A DNA stretch of 64,000 nt from Lyophyllum atratum (taxonomy: Eukaryota; Basidiomycota; Agaricomycetes; Agaricales; Lyophyllaceae): assembly GCA_014905825.1 (NCBI GenBank), contig JACGCN010000069.1, positions 1 through 64,000 on the forward strand, in the 5' to 3' direction. The notes beneath the pieces are model-generated. The model saw nothing but the letters and a program-made list of their open reading frames with translations. It did no database searches and was not told where the DNA came from. Of this stretch, positions 1-11,782 are shown piece by piece (the first letter of the stretch is position 1; each line of letters starts with the position of its first letter). The position numbers and the translations under genes are program-made.

Positions 1-2572
1 AGGGGTGGTCGAGGATGCATGCACATGAAAGTAAGCTTACACACTGTGTAAGACGTTTTCGAAAACTGATTCGATACTCATAGTTCATGCTCGTGAGTTA
101 ATCATTAGTTACTCACATTGAAACCAAGGTTTACCTACCTTCTATGCAGCTGTTTTATAAAACCGGACGCCTCCGCGTTGTTGTGTCTACCGCAAATCTT
201 GTTTCCTATGATTGGCGAGAAATCGAAAATGTGAGCAGCAAATAGAATGCCCGTATCTGTCATACTAAATGGACGATAGACCGTTTGGTTGCAAGATTTA
301 CCATTACGCTCCAAACCTATACCGCACGACCCAAGAGCCCCCAGGATTTTCCTACAGTCCTCCAAGGCGTACTTCATGCACTAAACGTACAGCCGCGCTG
401 AAGACAATGATCAATGATAACGTTAGACACTCATCAGTAAGGTTCTACCTCTACTGATTCGTACAATTTCTAGCACCCCGATCTGCCGTTGACATCTATT
501 GAAGAGCTTAGGATGCTCTGGGATTGGTCGAGTGTCAACGTTCACCTTGTCGCCTCTCTCGCCGGCAAGCATGAGGGCTGGCCCAGTGTCGTCAAGTTCG
601 TTTTTTTTTTTCCGATCTTGATCGTGGTCGTAAGCTCACCCAGACGTTACATCTAGAACTGGCCATCCGAGGATCATGCAGTTAGTGCGGAACATGGGCC
701 TGCGTACGGGGAAAGGCAGAGGATCCAAAGATATCACGTTGGAATGCCAGGGTTAGTTGTTCCCTTTGCACGTGGTGCCTCGCTCATCGTCTCCTCGGAT
801 GGAAAATCAGGGTTCAAGTATTGGCATCTACACTACCCAGTGGATGAACGAGTTTCACTGGTCGGCACGAGGCGAGTCAGCTGAGGATTGGCTCGACGAA
901 CCCAAAAGAAACGAGAGAAGCTTCCTTATCCTTCGCTAAGGTCGTGTATCCGACGAAGGCGACCGTCCAGCAAAGTAGACTCGGTGAACCGGTGGGTTCT
1001 CCGACTCGTATCTCAGGCGCCTATTGAATGAACAATTAAACTAGGGTGGCGGAACAATGTTTTGCAGGCGGAAACAGTGGGCCGCTAAAAACTTCCCCCA
1101 GGGACCATTTCTATGATTCGAAGAGTAAAGGCGGTTGCCGTGCTAATGCATTCTAAGGTACCAAAGGTCCTCCGGTGTTTCAGTCCTCGATCTAGCCTGA
1201 CATAGGGTTTACGTAGATGATCATCGCGACCTATAGGAAACATCAAAAGGGAACCAGGCACAAGGTTCAGAAACGGAGGAGGACTCCGATGATGAAATCC
1301 AAGTTATCGAGCCTGCTATAGGCTGGGCTTACGTCGGATCACATAACTTCACACCTTCGGCTTGGGCACTTTGTCAGGCTCTGGGTTCAATCCTGTTCTG
1401 AACGTGAGTTGATCATTCCTGTCTTGCGTTCTTTCTCCATCCGCGGAATTTATCGTATCATGTCAGATATCAAACTATGAATTAGGAATCATATTCCCTC
1501 TGCGCGACAAGGAGCACGCAGAGTCTGTAACGTGCTTCGAAAGACCGCCGAGGAAGTATAATCTGGGGAAAGATGAACCATGGGTAAGACGGGTAGCGTT
1601 CATCGTTTCTGGGAACTAACTTGTCAATAGATGCAGGAGGAATCAGCCTATCACCAGAACGAGTAGAGTTTTCATTCCATGCCGGCTTGTATTTTTAGAT
1701 GCCTTTTCGCTTTGCGCTATCGATCACATAGATTACGCTTGTTGGGTTAACTTTTCCCTGACGTACCACGACTCGGATTTGACTGTGATCAACGGAGAGT
1801 CGCGGGCCGATGTGGGGATTGAAGAACTCCAATGCAGTTATCGTGTACTTCTTGCGGGCTTCGCGGTCTTGGGGCTGACCGCGAGGCCATGTATTGTTGG
1901 AGAGTTGATGATGGTCGCGACTATGTCCAGGCAAGCGGCGTAAAATGCTTCACGAGCGAGAAATGGAGGTCCCCTGACTTTTTCATATGCGGCAGCTATG
2001 AAGTCAGGGCTCGACGACAGGCGTCGCCCAGCTTGATCGCCGCCGAAAGGTACACAGTTAATCACTCAACCTACAAGTCCCCGCGACGTGGATACCACCC
2101 AGAGAGTGATATGGGTTTTGTTCATCAAATGAAAATGCACAGCGAATGCTCTGCGTATTGATCAATCTACGTCAGTCATGGTCACATTATATGATCACTT
2201 GTCTCCCTCCCCCCCTCAAAAAAGACAACGTGAGAATTTGGTCTGACTACGGGAGACTATGTATGATCAATTGATCTTTCGTGACAAGCGTACTTTGGCA
2301 GACTGGCATTACATTTTATAGTGCTACGGATTAGACCTATATGTACGTGGCGTATGTAGAACAACAAGACTTTTGCTAATACAACTAACTAATGGGGAGG
2401 AGTATAGGTAATTATACAACAACTCTGAGTACACCTACGTGGATAGTGCGGAATAAAGATATGTCTAGGAAACAATAGTATGACGGCGGCAAAATTATAG
2501 GTGAGTGATTACTTTCAATGATGTTAATAGGGTAAGTTAGACAAGTCAATTAAATGAACTAGACGATGGTAA
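1..2572. other. No recognised gene (2.6 kb left edge)
   Basis: No reading frame here resembles a family I know. The longest open stretches lie on the minus strand between about 1695 and 2065. They read into each other through frame changes, which could be a degraded or intron-broken gene, but I cannot name it. A T-rich run lies near 600-612 and the 2160-2570 stretch is AT-rich and apparently non-coding. Confidence 0.4.
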
Positions 2573-4505
2573 TCAGCGCATGCGCACGAAGATCTGATCA
2601 ATCTGAGATTTGAAGGCCTCCTCGACGGCCTTGCGCCGAATGTTGCCCTTGGTGGCAGTTCTGGGGAGTGACTGCGGTGGGACGACAACGATCATATCGG
2701 TGTGGGTGATGCGTTCGTGGAGGTAGCGCCTGGAGTGGAAGTGCCTGGTTTTGCGGATGATCTCCTTTTTGAGCTTTTCAACCTCCACGTCCGACGAGGG
2801 CTCGATGAACATGACTGGTGAAGGGCGCCCGGAGCCTACGACGACGCAGTGGGCGATGAGATTTCCACACATAGCAAGTACGTTCTCTTCAATAGCTCTG
2901 TGAGGTGAAGCACCGTAAGCAGACGATCTTTAACAGACTAGGTTGTCAATCCGCGTACTTTGTGTCACATCGCAGACTATTTTCAGATTTGATCCAGTCA
3001 TCATCTCGTCCTCGGAAGATATACATTCCAGGAGACGCCTCCTGAAACAGATCTCCAGTGTGGAAGTCGCCATCAGCCTGTCTCAAGGAGGTGTGAGGGC
3101 AATCTGGTGACTCCGCAGGGATGATAAGCTCCATCAGTCGCGCAGTCGACTGGTGTCCAGACGAGGCAGCTGGCGCGATTGATACAAATCGATATGTGAA
3201 TCCGTCTAGTGATTGAAGTAAACCAGGATTGGATCCAGATGCGCCAACGGAAAGGAGAATGGCCCCGCATTCGGTGCTCCCGAAGAGATTCTATGTCGTA
3301 ATTTAGCTGAGAACTCAGGCATAATGATGAGAGACGCACCCGAAGTTTAAGGCCATTTTTATAAGCCCACTCTTCGTCCTCACGAGGCAAAGGCAGACCG
3401 CTGTACAGAATCTCGTCGAGACCGCCAAGGAGCGTCAGCAGCTTGGGATCCATACGAGAGGCCTTGAGATGGTTTGCGAGGAAAGTTGGAAACTGATTCA
3501 GCCGGTTGAGCCCAGCATGATGAATCATATGAACAAGCTCTGTCGAGGGGAATGAGATCGTCGTGGGCTGAATGACGCATGACCCATGCTGAAGGCTGCC
3601 AAGGAACACTGTAATTGGTCGACGATGTCAGCGTGTGAGAAATAGCTCGAATTCTAAATAAAAAAACTTACTGAAGGTTTGAGCAATATGACACATGCTT
3701 CCCCTATGAGTAACGTGGGTGCAATTAGATCTTTGTTCGTTTCGTTAGCAAGTGATTAGAGAGAACGTACATCCAAACAGTCACATCCTGACGGCTGGGG
3801 GTTTTAGGAACAGATATCTGATTTGACTTGTGGATTGCGGATTCGAGCCAAGAGAAACTGCACGGGACCAGCTTAGGGCTGCCTGATGTCGAGCCACTGG
3901 TGTGGAATATGAAAGCGATTTCCTCGGCGGTCGACTGCGAGATGTCTGGTAAGGCCACATCGGCGGTTTCGGAGACCGTGAGAGCGGCGGAGGAGTGTAG
4001 GGGCACGAAGCAGTCGTCAAGGACATGCTCGTATGTCCGATCGTGGACGAGAGCCCTGGCACTGGACTTCTGGAGGAGCTCGTAGACAACGACTGGGTTG
4101 GGGAGCCGTAAACTGAATAGCTGAGGAATGTATCCGGCTCTGGAGATGCCGTAGATATGAAGCACATCTACATAGGTGAATCCTCCAACCCTATACCGCG
4201 GAGAGTTCACTGGAGATCCAATGAGGCATACGCGGGGACACATACCATAAGCCTATCACGGACTTGAGGGGAATACCGTCGCGCGTGAAAGTACGCGTCC
4301 AGTGTCGGGCGTAAGACTCGACATCTCTCCAGAACTGCCGATATGAGATAGGCGTCCAATTCTCTGCGCGCCCGGAGGATTGATCAAGCTCAGGAACCTT
4401 AAAGACCGGAGACAAGGAATGACGAGCTGCGCTTGACTCAAGGACGGTGAGATGGGACCTGAGCATAGTAGGAGGAGCCAAGGGTATAAGGAAACGAATT
4501 GGCAT
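2573..4505 (-). CDS. Stand-alone AMP-binding (adenylation) enzyme
   Basis: This is a member of the ANL (acyl-CoA synthetase/NRPS adenylation/luciferase) superfamily, which activates a carboxylic acid as the acyl-AMP. Several exons splice in frame. The core motifs occur in order: A3 FIFHTSGSTSGSPKLVP near 3.90 kb, A5 NLFGSTECGA (across the intron near 3.3 kb), A7 HTGDLF near 3.05 kb, A8 RGRDDDWIKSEN near 3.0 kb, and the A10 lysine in LPRTATKGNIRRKA near 2.65 kb. Translation stops right after A10, so there is no carrier-protein, thioesterase or reductase domain. It therefore resembles the A-domain of fungal adenylate-forming reductases without the rest. The ATG at 4505 is used; an in-frame ATG 13 codons downstream begins a sequence more typical of these proteins. 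The substrate cannot be read from sequence, and no other secondary-metabolite synthase is adjacent. Confidence 0.85.
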
Positions 4506-5521
4506 CGCATTGAAAGATGAGTCCTCTTATAAGTTAGGCAATGATCCAAAGTGTAAAATTTTGAAACACGCACCAGTGCAAGTTCAGGTTGCCATCCGTC
4601 TAAGTTGGGTAATTGGCCTTGATAGACGTCCGGCGCACTGGAGCCTGATGGCGCCAACGGCAGAAATCGACACACCGAGAGGTACTGGTTAGGTACTGTC
4701 ACTAGATGCCACGCGAGCCTGTTGGATGATAGTCGCCCGTTAGCTCCGACTAGGGCGGTAACCCCAGATGATGACTGGTTGAGTGCTGAAACATCATACG
4801 GGGCACCGAGACCAGAGCTGACCAAACATCGGGGGATCACTGAAGCCTATGCCTTCTTTGCTGCTTCTGTTCACTCACATCAGTTCGGCATCATGATGGC
4901 TTGGACCACGACGTACAGTTTGTAGATGCTGCGGTGAGAACTCTGACATTCGCTGCCGAACGCCAGTGATTTAATTTTGTAGTTGTACTTACGGAAGGGT
5001 GCTTCCAAAAGGTTTATTTTCCGCGGGTTTGAGAATACTGTTAATGACTCGTACCTTTCAGCACAGAAAGCCTACAAGTTCGAGTCGGAAAGGAGGATGG
5101 TCACCTCCGATTTGGATCGGGAAGTGTCAGTAAACTTGCGCAAACCGGGAGTATTTCTTGGCCACGTGCGCTCTCAACCGTGTTGGTTTTATTTTCCAAG
5201 GCTATCCTCCAGAAGACATACCTGTCAAAGTTTCTCCTCATGTTGCCTGAAAACATATTTCTCCTTCATTTTGTCTCTTTTGGAGCATTCGCGATCAATA
5301 CCTTCCGGTCCCGGAGTCCGATGAGGTTGGCAAGACTCAAGGGCCGCGCGTGGCTGACCCGACGAGAACGAAATTGAAGATGACACAGGAATTCAGGGGG
5401 CTTTCGAGTGGCTGTCCTCTTCTTCACATTTCTTCTACTACTTTTCTTCGTTTCTGTCCCTCGCAGGCCGAGATTCTTGTCTTTGTCGCTCTGGTAGCTG
5501 TTTTCTGCGCACTCGCACATC
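4506..5521. other. Intergenic, no gene recognised
   Basis: This lies between the divergent adenylation gene and the membrane-protein gene. Short frames occur on both strands but none has a recognisable domain or a splice-consistent extension. A hydrophobic frame at about 5461-5521 could encode a leader, but it is in a different frame from the gene that follows. Confidence 0.4.
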
Positions 5522-7792
5522 ATGGACCTCAGTGGCCTTGCACCCCAGTCGCTTCCCGCAGTGTCGTCCTCGAAGTCAAGCGATGGACCTAATTTCATAC
5601 TCGGGCCGGAAGGGGACATGTCAATCGTACACCATACCTCAACCAAGTCAATTGTACACCATACCTCAACAGCATTCAAAACCGCACCGCCGGCGGTGCC
5701 CACCCGCCATGTAGCGTCGCAACACGCTCAATCGCTACTGGTGCCAACTGGAACGGTGATGTCGCTATCAAGTCAGCCCCTCCGAACGAGCTCATTGCCT
5801 TTGCCGATTTCTTCTGGGTTGTACAGCCTCTCAAGTTCTTTGACGCATACGTCGGTTGTTCTTGCTTTGACATCTGCGTCTATCCTATCATCGGCTCCTA
5901 TTACGAGCGTCGTTTCCACTGCCGGTTCCACTCTTCCTACGTCTTCTGAAGATTCATTGCTGCTTTCGACGACCGTCACGTCTGCGCCGGTTTCCGTTTC
6001 TACGGCGGTGCCGACAGAAACGGCATTCTCCTTGTCGACTTCATCGGGCGCAGAAGCGACATCGGACATGGCAACAACGACGATGAGCTCACAATCAGCA
6101 TCTCCATCACCTTCGGTTCCCACTTCATCTGAAGACAATGCGTCAGTTGACCAGGGCCACCATGCGCCATTCTACATAGGAATTGTTCTTGGAACGATCG
6201 TCACCATAGGGTTCATCGCGGCCATAATAGCCTGGGTAGTCCGCCTCCGAATGCACGCACGACGCCGGCGCGGAACCTCCATCGTACCATGGGCAAATCA
6301 CCAGAGCGACGACGGCTTAGAGGAAGGTCACGAGGCGACATACATCGGGCAGCCCATTGACAGGATAGGTTCGAAGGATATAAGCAGTCAAGACGCCATC
6401 CCCTGGGAGCCTCGAGGTGATCGCGACGTCGGTGAGCCGAAACGGTCCAACAGCTACGTGCGCCGTTCGGCATACTCTGGCCAGTCTGCCGACCCCTTCG
6501 TGGACCACCACCCGTATCCCGTTCTTGCCGAGAGCGTCGCGTACCCGCTTCCACTCTACCACACCCACTCTACAAGACGGGACTCCTACCCAGACGCCGA
6601 AGGAAGCTTGGACGGCCATCGGAGCGCATCGACCCTTGGGCCCTTACAAGTAGCAAACATGACACCTGGCGATAATTCTGCAGCCTCGAGCCGCGCTTCG
6701 ACCGCACTCGGCCTGAACTCTCCGCTCTCAGGGTCCAGTGAACACGAGTACCATGACGGCAGGCCGCGGGAAAACCAAGCCGGGTCTCGGCCCCCGTTCC
6801 TAGCGCTAGAAGACGAGGGTCTTCGTGTTCCTTGGAAGTCAACGAGGCAAGTTAGCTCGGCCAAACGGAGAATGGGGGGATCGGGGAACTGGGAACGCTT
6901 GCCCATGCCGGGCGAATCACAAGACGACAGCAACGTCGCAGCGGACGATGACAGCTGGACTTCATCTCTGAAATCGAACCTCACTCACGCGTTCAATGCT
7001 GTGGCGGCAAGTTTACCCGCAGGTCCGGCTCTGATGCGAGGCACACACCGTGAGGACGCCAACGATATCCTGACACCCCGTCCTCACCAACACTCGGGAC
7101 GCAGATCGACTCGGTCGAACTTCTCAGGCATGGACTTCAAGGAGCCTCTGAGCAGAAGCGACAGCGTCGCCTCCACCCCTTGGACTTTAGAGGAGAACGA
7201 TGATGGAACGGGAAGGGTACACTTCCACGGGCGTGAGCGCGACGCTTATGAGCATGGGACGCCTCAAGTCTACGGATCCTGCTTGACGCTCGACGCGCCT
7301 ACCTCGGTCGGGACGTCCCTCCACCGTACGTCGACGCGCGGCTCCCACACGCCCCTTATTACTAGGCCACCTCGGTCGGCACTACTGAGGCCCGAAATGC
7401 ATAACCAGGGGTCGCGGTACGGCAGTAGAAGGCAGAGACAACCGAGTATGCGGAGCACAGTATCGCGCGCAAGCAGCGTCTACTCAATGGAATCTGCTGT
7501 TTCGGGCGCCACTTCGACGATCCAGTCATCGGCTCCTCGTATCCCAGCGTTCTCCAGGCATAGCACGATGAAGATTGACGCTCTACAACCCGTGCGGGAG
7601 AAAAGGGAGGAGGGTGTGATGGAAGAAAGGCCCGGAACACTCGTGACGCGCTCGTCATCGTCTGGGTGCTCATTCAATTCTTACTACTATGGTGCAGGTG
7701 GAGGTTCTGTCAATGATAGAGATATGACCGAGGTGGAGGAGCCGGTGCGCCAGTCGCTCATAGATAGGAGGAAGATTAGAAGAGTTGTTTGA
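5522..7792 (+). CDS. Ser/Thr-rich single-pass membrane protein
   Basis: A 756-residue open frame without introns. Residues 1-210 are Ser/Thr/Ala/Pro-rich and mucin-like, as expected for an O-glycosylated wall-facing domain. One hydrophobic helix follows (about residues 217-241, FYIGIVLGTIVTIGFIAAII), then a basic stop-transfer cluster (HARRRRG). The remaining 500 or so residues are low-complexity, Ser/Arg/Pro-rich and probably disordered in the cytosol. The layout resembles Wsc/Mid2-type wall-stress sensors, but no WSC cysteine domain is present and no cleavable signal peptide is obvious at this start. An upstream leader exon is possible. An eight-residue unit (SIVHHTST) is duplicated near residue 34. 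No specific function can be assigned. Confidence 0.75.
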   Translation: MDLSGLAPQSLPAVSSSKSSDGPNFILGPEGDMSIVHHTSTKSIVHHTSTAFKTAPPAVPTRHVASQHAQSLLVPTGTVMSLSSQPLRTSSLPLPISSGLYSLSSSLTHTSVVLALTSASILSSAPITSVVSTAGSTLPTSSEDSLLLSTTVTSAPVSVSTAVPTETAFSLSTSSGAEATSDMATTTMSSQSASPSPSVPTSSEDNASVDQGHHAPFYIGIVLGTIVTIGFIAAIIAWVVRLRMHARRRRGTSIVPWANHQSDDGLEEGHEATYIGQPIDRIGSKDISSQDAIPWEPRGDRDVGEPKRSNSYVRRSAYSGQSADPFVDHHPYPVLAESVAYPLPLYHTHSTRRDSYPDAEGSLDGHRSASTLGPLQVANMTPGDNSAASSRASTALGLNSPLSGSSEHEYHDGRPRENQAGSRPPFLALEDEGLRVPWKSTRQVSSAKRRMGGSGNWERLPMPGESQDDSNVAADDDSWTSSLKSNLTHAFNAVAASLPAGPALMRGTHREDANDILTPRPHQHSGRRSTRSNFSGMDFKEPLSRSDSVASTPWTLEENDDGTGRVHFHGRERDAYEHGTPQVYGSCLTLDAPTSVGTSLHRTSTRGSHTPLITRPPRSALLRPEMHNQGSRYGSRRQRQPSMRSTVSRASSVYSMESAVSGATSTIQSSAPRIPAFSRHSTMKIDALQPVREKREEGVMEERPGTLVTRSSSSGCSFNSYYYGAGGGSVNDRDMTEVEEPVRQSLIDRRKIRRVV

Positions 7793-8221
7793 GAGCGGTA
7801 TCGGCCTTCAGCGTATGTATTCTTGCTACACTAGTTATCCATTGGCGTGGTGCATATGCGTTGTTTAGTTTATTAGTATGTAATGGATTACGTATATGGT
7901 AATCGTAGTTGTGCAGCATCCACTGAATTATCGCGTCTCATACTCCGAGACGCGCTTTCGCTTTCGCTGTCGGTTGGCTCCGTTTCGTTGTACCAGGAAT
8001 AGTCATCAAGTGGCTAGACGTATGAAGCGTGGGTCACACTGAACTTGCTGTTTTAACGTTGGTAGGCGAGCAAGGGAAATGAATCGGCTTTGACATGCGA
8101 GATTGCAATTCCTATCAGAATAGACTAGCAGCTACCCGTGCTACGCACGGGGGCTTATCAGAATAGATGGAAACTCCAGAACTTTATAATAACGGAAACC
8201 ACGTTGGTTGGGTCAAAACGA
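7793..8221. other. Intergenic, with a small hairpin insertion
   Basis: This is the space between convergent genes. The only structured element is the hairpin flanked by 11-bp direct repeats at 8113-8166, listed separately. Confidence 0.5.
8113..8166. repeat. GC hairpin between 11-bp direct repeats
   Basis: TATCAGAATAG occurs at 8113-8123 and again at 8156-8166. Between the copies is a perfect stem-loop, CCCGTGC-TAC-GCACGGG. Direct repeats around a short inverted repeat suggest a miniature insertion or a replication-slippage product. It could also act as a terminator-like structure, but I have no family for it. Confidence 0.5.
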
Positions 8222-9076
8222 CTACAGAGGGACCTCCATATCACGGAATGAGTCGTGGCCGTTGAGCAATCTCTCATCTTTGTAGCCCCGACAATAACGG
8301 TCGAATGCAGCCTGGTTCATCGCCTTTCTCGCGATGGAAGGTTCGTCACCGAAAAGGTCAAGCAGATGATCATGGTACATCCATATCGTCTCGATAGACT
8401 CGGGGGTGAGCGGTTTGCCATCTTTGCGCATGACAGTGATCTGATAAACATGTCGTTGCAAGTCAATCGGTCGGTCAGTCAAAAGCCTGAGGTATCGCGC
8501 TTTAATTTTCATGTACTTACCGTCCCTACTTGCTTTTGGTACCTAAAACAGGGGTGTCATCATTGAATATGTGAGACTGTGGAAGAGTGTGGAAGCCATT
8601 ACTCTGGGGGTGCAAATCCGTTGATTCTATCGATCATAAGATACGTGGCAATCTGGTTATCCAACGAGGCATCATCCGTTAGCTCCTCTCGCTTCATCCA
8701 AGGCTCTCGAGTGTGGCGATAAATGATGAGAGGAAGTTTGATGACCTTGGAAACCGAAGGGCTTTCTCCAAAACTGTGAATAGGATGATTGGCACGAATT
8801 TCGACCCGTTGGAAGAGCGCGCGGTCGCGGCGATCGCGATTACAGTTGATCGTTATACCATGCACCAACTCTGGAATACAGTCGGGCTTGTGGTCTCTCC
8901 AATCCTCATTTTGGCACTCTACAGACTGCGCCAAGTCAAAAAGTGAGTGAGAGTGAGATGCGCAAGATTTTTCAGAGAAGGACCCGGCCACGTACACAGT
9001 ATGCAGTGTCCCGGCAACGGGAGCAGAGTTTGGTGGCGTCAGCCTTGTTGCACTTTGCGCATACCCTATCCGACAT
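8222..9076 (-). CDS. MYND-type zinc-finger protein, copy 1
   Basis: Four exons splice without conflict: 9076-8996, 8925-8603, a 22-nt exon 8542-8521, and 8440-8222, giving 214 residues. Exons 1 and 2 join to a complete MYND finger near the N-terminus (CAKC, CSRC, YC, VEC, then HKPDC), with all eight Cys/His zinc ligands present. MYND fingers bind two zincs and usually recruit Pro-rich partners. The remaining 170 residues have no catalytic signature; in particular no SET domain is visible. A paralogue with identical exon phases and a matching micro-exon lies at 51853-52699 on the other strand, and parts of the introns are also similar, so the duplication is fairly recent. The next gene upstream on the same strand is P450 copy 1. 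A TAGCAG-type microsatellite lies just 5' of the ATG. Confidence 0.88.
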
Positions 9077-9658
9077 GTTGCTGTAGCAGTAGCAGTAGCA
9101 GTAGTAGTAAGAGTCGTATAACTATAAGAGATGTCCCTCAACTCGGTCGGTGACGTAGAAGTTGAAATTCAAAGACAACGTAAATAAATATGTGTCAACA
9201 GCCCGCATGCCGAACTCGGATGTCCTCTGCGGACCGCCTTTCGAGGATGGAGGTAAGATTACCTTGGTTTTGTGCATGGGTAAGAGTCTGTCTGATCTTT
9301 ATATTCGCGATCGTGAGAGAGCCCTTGGATATAAGCATGTCCTTGCAAATGTTATCCTCCAAGGAACGATGCGGGATTCCTGAGAGCGGCAGGCGGACTC
9401 GGATGAGCTTGCGTCCTGGACCTCACAGGCGGTAGAAGCACGTAATCTAGTTGAATAGCAAGACCCCACCTGGATGAGGATTGAGTGCCTTTATCCTCAA
9501 TCGAAATTAAAGGTTCTGAATTTCTTGCACCAAGCCTTCGAGATATGGCAAGGACTCAGAGCTTCCTGGACATTCAGGAACTGTAGCCGAGAACAGATAC
9601 CATTATATGAGTAAGGCTCCGCTGCATCCAGATTGGTTATGCGTGGTTCAAATTGAAG
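9077..9658. other. Intergenic between MYND-1 and P450-1
   Basis: It contains a short (AGCAGT)n-like microsatellite around 9084-9110. No further gene is recognised. Confidence 0.5.
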
Positions 9659-11782
9659 CTAGTAATCATCCGAGGTATCCGCATGAATGATAAGAGACTT
9701 TGCTTGCTCGTTTCGAGGACGTATTCGGCATTGGAACGGATTCGGTTGGCTTGCAGGAGGATTCACTTTGGATGAACATTGACTCAGAGATGTGACTAGC
9801 GCATACCTGGTGATGCCACTCGTGACTGAGAGCTCGGGAGTAATTTCCATGCCATCCTTTCCAACGGCTTTAGAGATGGTAAATGTTGCGAGAATGGATA
9901 CCATAGCTATCCAAAGACTGGCGTCTGCGAGATGGAATCCTGGGCACATCCTAATCCGCGAGAGAACCACAACAGTTATCGCTGTTCGACGTGGTCCAAG
10001 AGTAGATCATACGTACCTACGACCAAAGCCAAATGGGCCGCTGGGGTACGGCTCGCCATTTCCCTCTGGCTTAGGGAGGTAACGAGAGGGATTAAAGCTA
10101 TGTGGATCACGGTAGATCTTCTCGTCTAGAGTCATACCTCTACGCAGGGAAATGAGCTAGTTTTCATTGCATTGTCAATGTTTACGTACCTCGTATTTGC
10201 GATTATGACTGATCCTTTAGGAATGAACATCCCCCGATAGATGTCATCTTCTAGGGAACGATGGGGAACACCTAATCGATGTTGTACAGTTCGGTGGCCC
10301 GAAAAAATACGAGTAGTAGCTCACCTAACGGAGAAGAGCTGTTCCATCTATCGACAGCGTGTTTAAGTACTTAACGTATTGTGGGTGCGAAGAGGTGATC
10401 ACCTCATGCTTTCTTGCAATACACACTCGACGTATGGTAACAAGCTCCTGTCACCGAAATCGGGAAGGCGTCCAGACCCTACAATTTCATCAATCTCTTT
10501 CTGAGCCCTTTTTTGCGCTTCAGGGTTGCTAAGCATGGCGAAAATGAAAAAGGACAGATTAGACCAAGTCTGCTTCAAAAGTAAGTCTGCGTACGATGTT
10601 GGACAAAAGGGATGGCTGTACCGTATCCGCCCCGGCACAATACATGACGCCCATCGCACCCTTGATATCCGAGACGGTATCGGGGCCGTCAGGGCCTGCG
10701 AGATCCAAAGTCTCCAATTTATGGGATAAAAATGAAGGCTTCGCCGTGCCATCTGCCTACAGATGTCACTTATCAGCAGATTCAGCCATATTGGACGAGG
10801 GCAGAGCTTACCATACTCTTTCGGACCTCCGTGTAAGGATATTCGTGAAGAGCTTCAATTGCAGCTTTATTTTCGCGCGCGAAAGTCGCGTAGTAGGTTC
10901 CTGGAAACCAGGATGGTAGATATTGGACTACGCATCGTGTGAGCAGAATACGTGGTAAATTCATGGTAATAAGGGACGGACGGATTGGGAAGATGTCCAC
11001 GGGAGTATTTCCCGGGGAGCCAGCATTACTAATTGCGTGGCTGGCGCCTTGGAGGATGGAAATGTAAGGATCATCATCAGAATCTACTCGATGTCCAGCT
11101 CCAACTCTCATAACGATCGACGTTGCAAATCTGCTCGGTTTGGTCAGCGACGACCTTTATATGCAATGTCCGCGAACCTTGACAGAAAGTCCTCCCGGCG
11201 CCCTTCATCTGACAAGAGGTTTTGGAGGAGAACTCGAGCTTCCCTGATCTGGATGGGCTGGTATCCTAGGCATTGCTTCCGATTCAGATAATCTTGGACC
11301 ATTTTCCGGTGTTTCTGGAAGACCTTGCCATACCGCATGAGGACGAGCGATCTAACCCAACCCATGCTACAGAATGACAGCTAATTAGCTCCAGTCAGTG
11401 ATAGATAAACGGATGACGGACAGTTCCAAGACTACAAATGGAGGTCTGTCGCTATAGTTTGCACTCCTCTTGTCAAGCAGATCAACGGCAGCCTCTACAC
11501 TGTTCAGAACAATGATCGGTTTTCCGAGGACATGCAGATACATAACATCGCCTATTTTCACAATGAGGGGCGGATCGTGTAGATGTACTAGAGATTGAAC
11601 GTACCATATATTTTGCCCAATTCGTAGAAGAAACTTCCTTGGTTATAGCTTGGAATGAGTCGCAGGTGTCCGATCAGAGGATCCGCGGGCGGCCCTGGAG
11701 GAAACGGACTATCTCTCTGGCGGGATAGTTTCGACCACAGATAGAAAAAAGCTCCACTACACAGAATAAGCACAAGATACAT
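9659..11782 (-). CDS. Cytochrome P450, copy 1
   Basis: Heme-thiolate monooxygenase, probably ER-anchored. It opens with an N-terminal hydrophobic anchor followed by the hinge FPPGPPADPLIGHL. All exons can be joined in frame with GT-AG introns. Diagnostic motifs are the I-helix AGADT near 10.6 kb, the K-helix ExxR (QESMR near 10.4 kb) and the heme loop FGFGRRMCPGFHLAD near 9.95 kb with its axial cysteine. A 23-nt micro-exon at 10347-10325 supplies the residues WNSSSPL after ExxR. The open frame also runs upstream of 11782, but this ATG gives the normal anchor. By overall pattern it is CYP64-like (O-methylsterigmatocystin oxidoreductase-like), a group expanded in wood-decay basidiomycetes; substrate unknown. 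A close paralogue is at 34566-36691. Confidence 0.88.

Noticed and set aside
2573..11782. Secondary-metabolite cluster (adenylation enzyme plus P450)
   Set aside because: The two genes are 5 kb apart with an unrelated membrane protein and a MYND gene between them; no synthase, terpene cyclase, methyltransferase or transporter is present.
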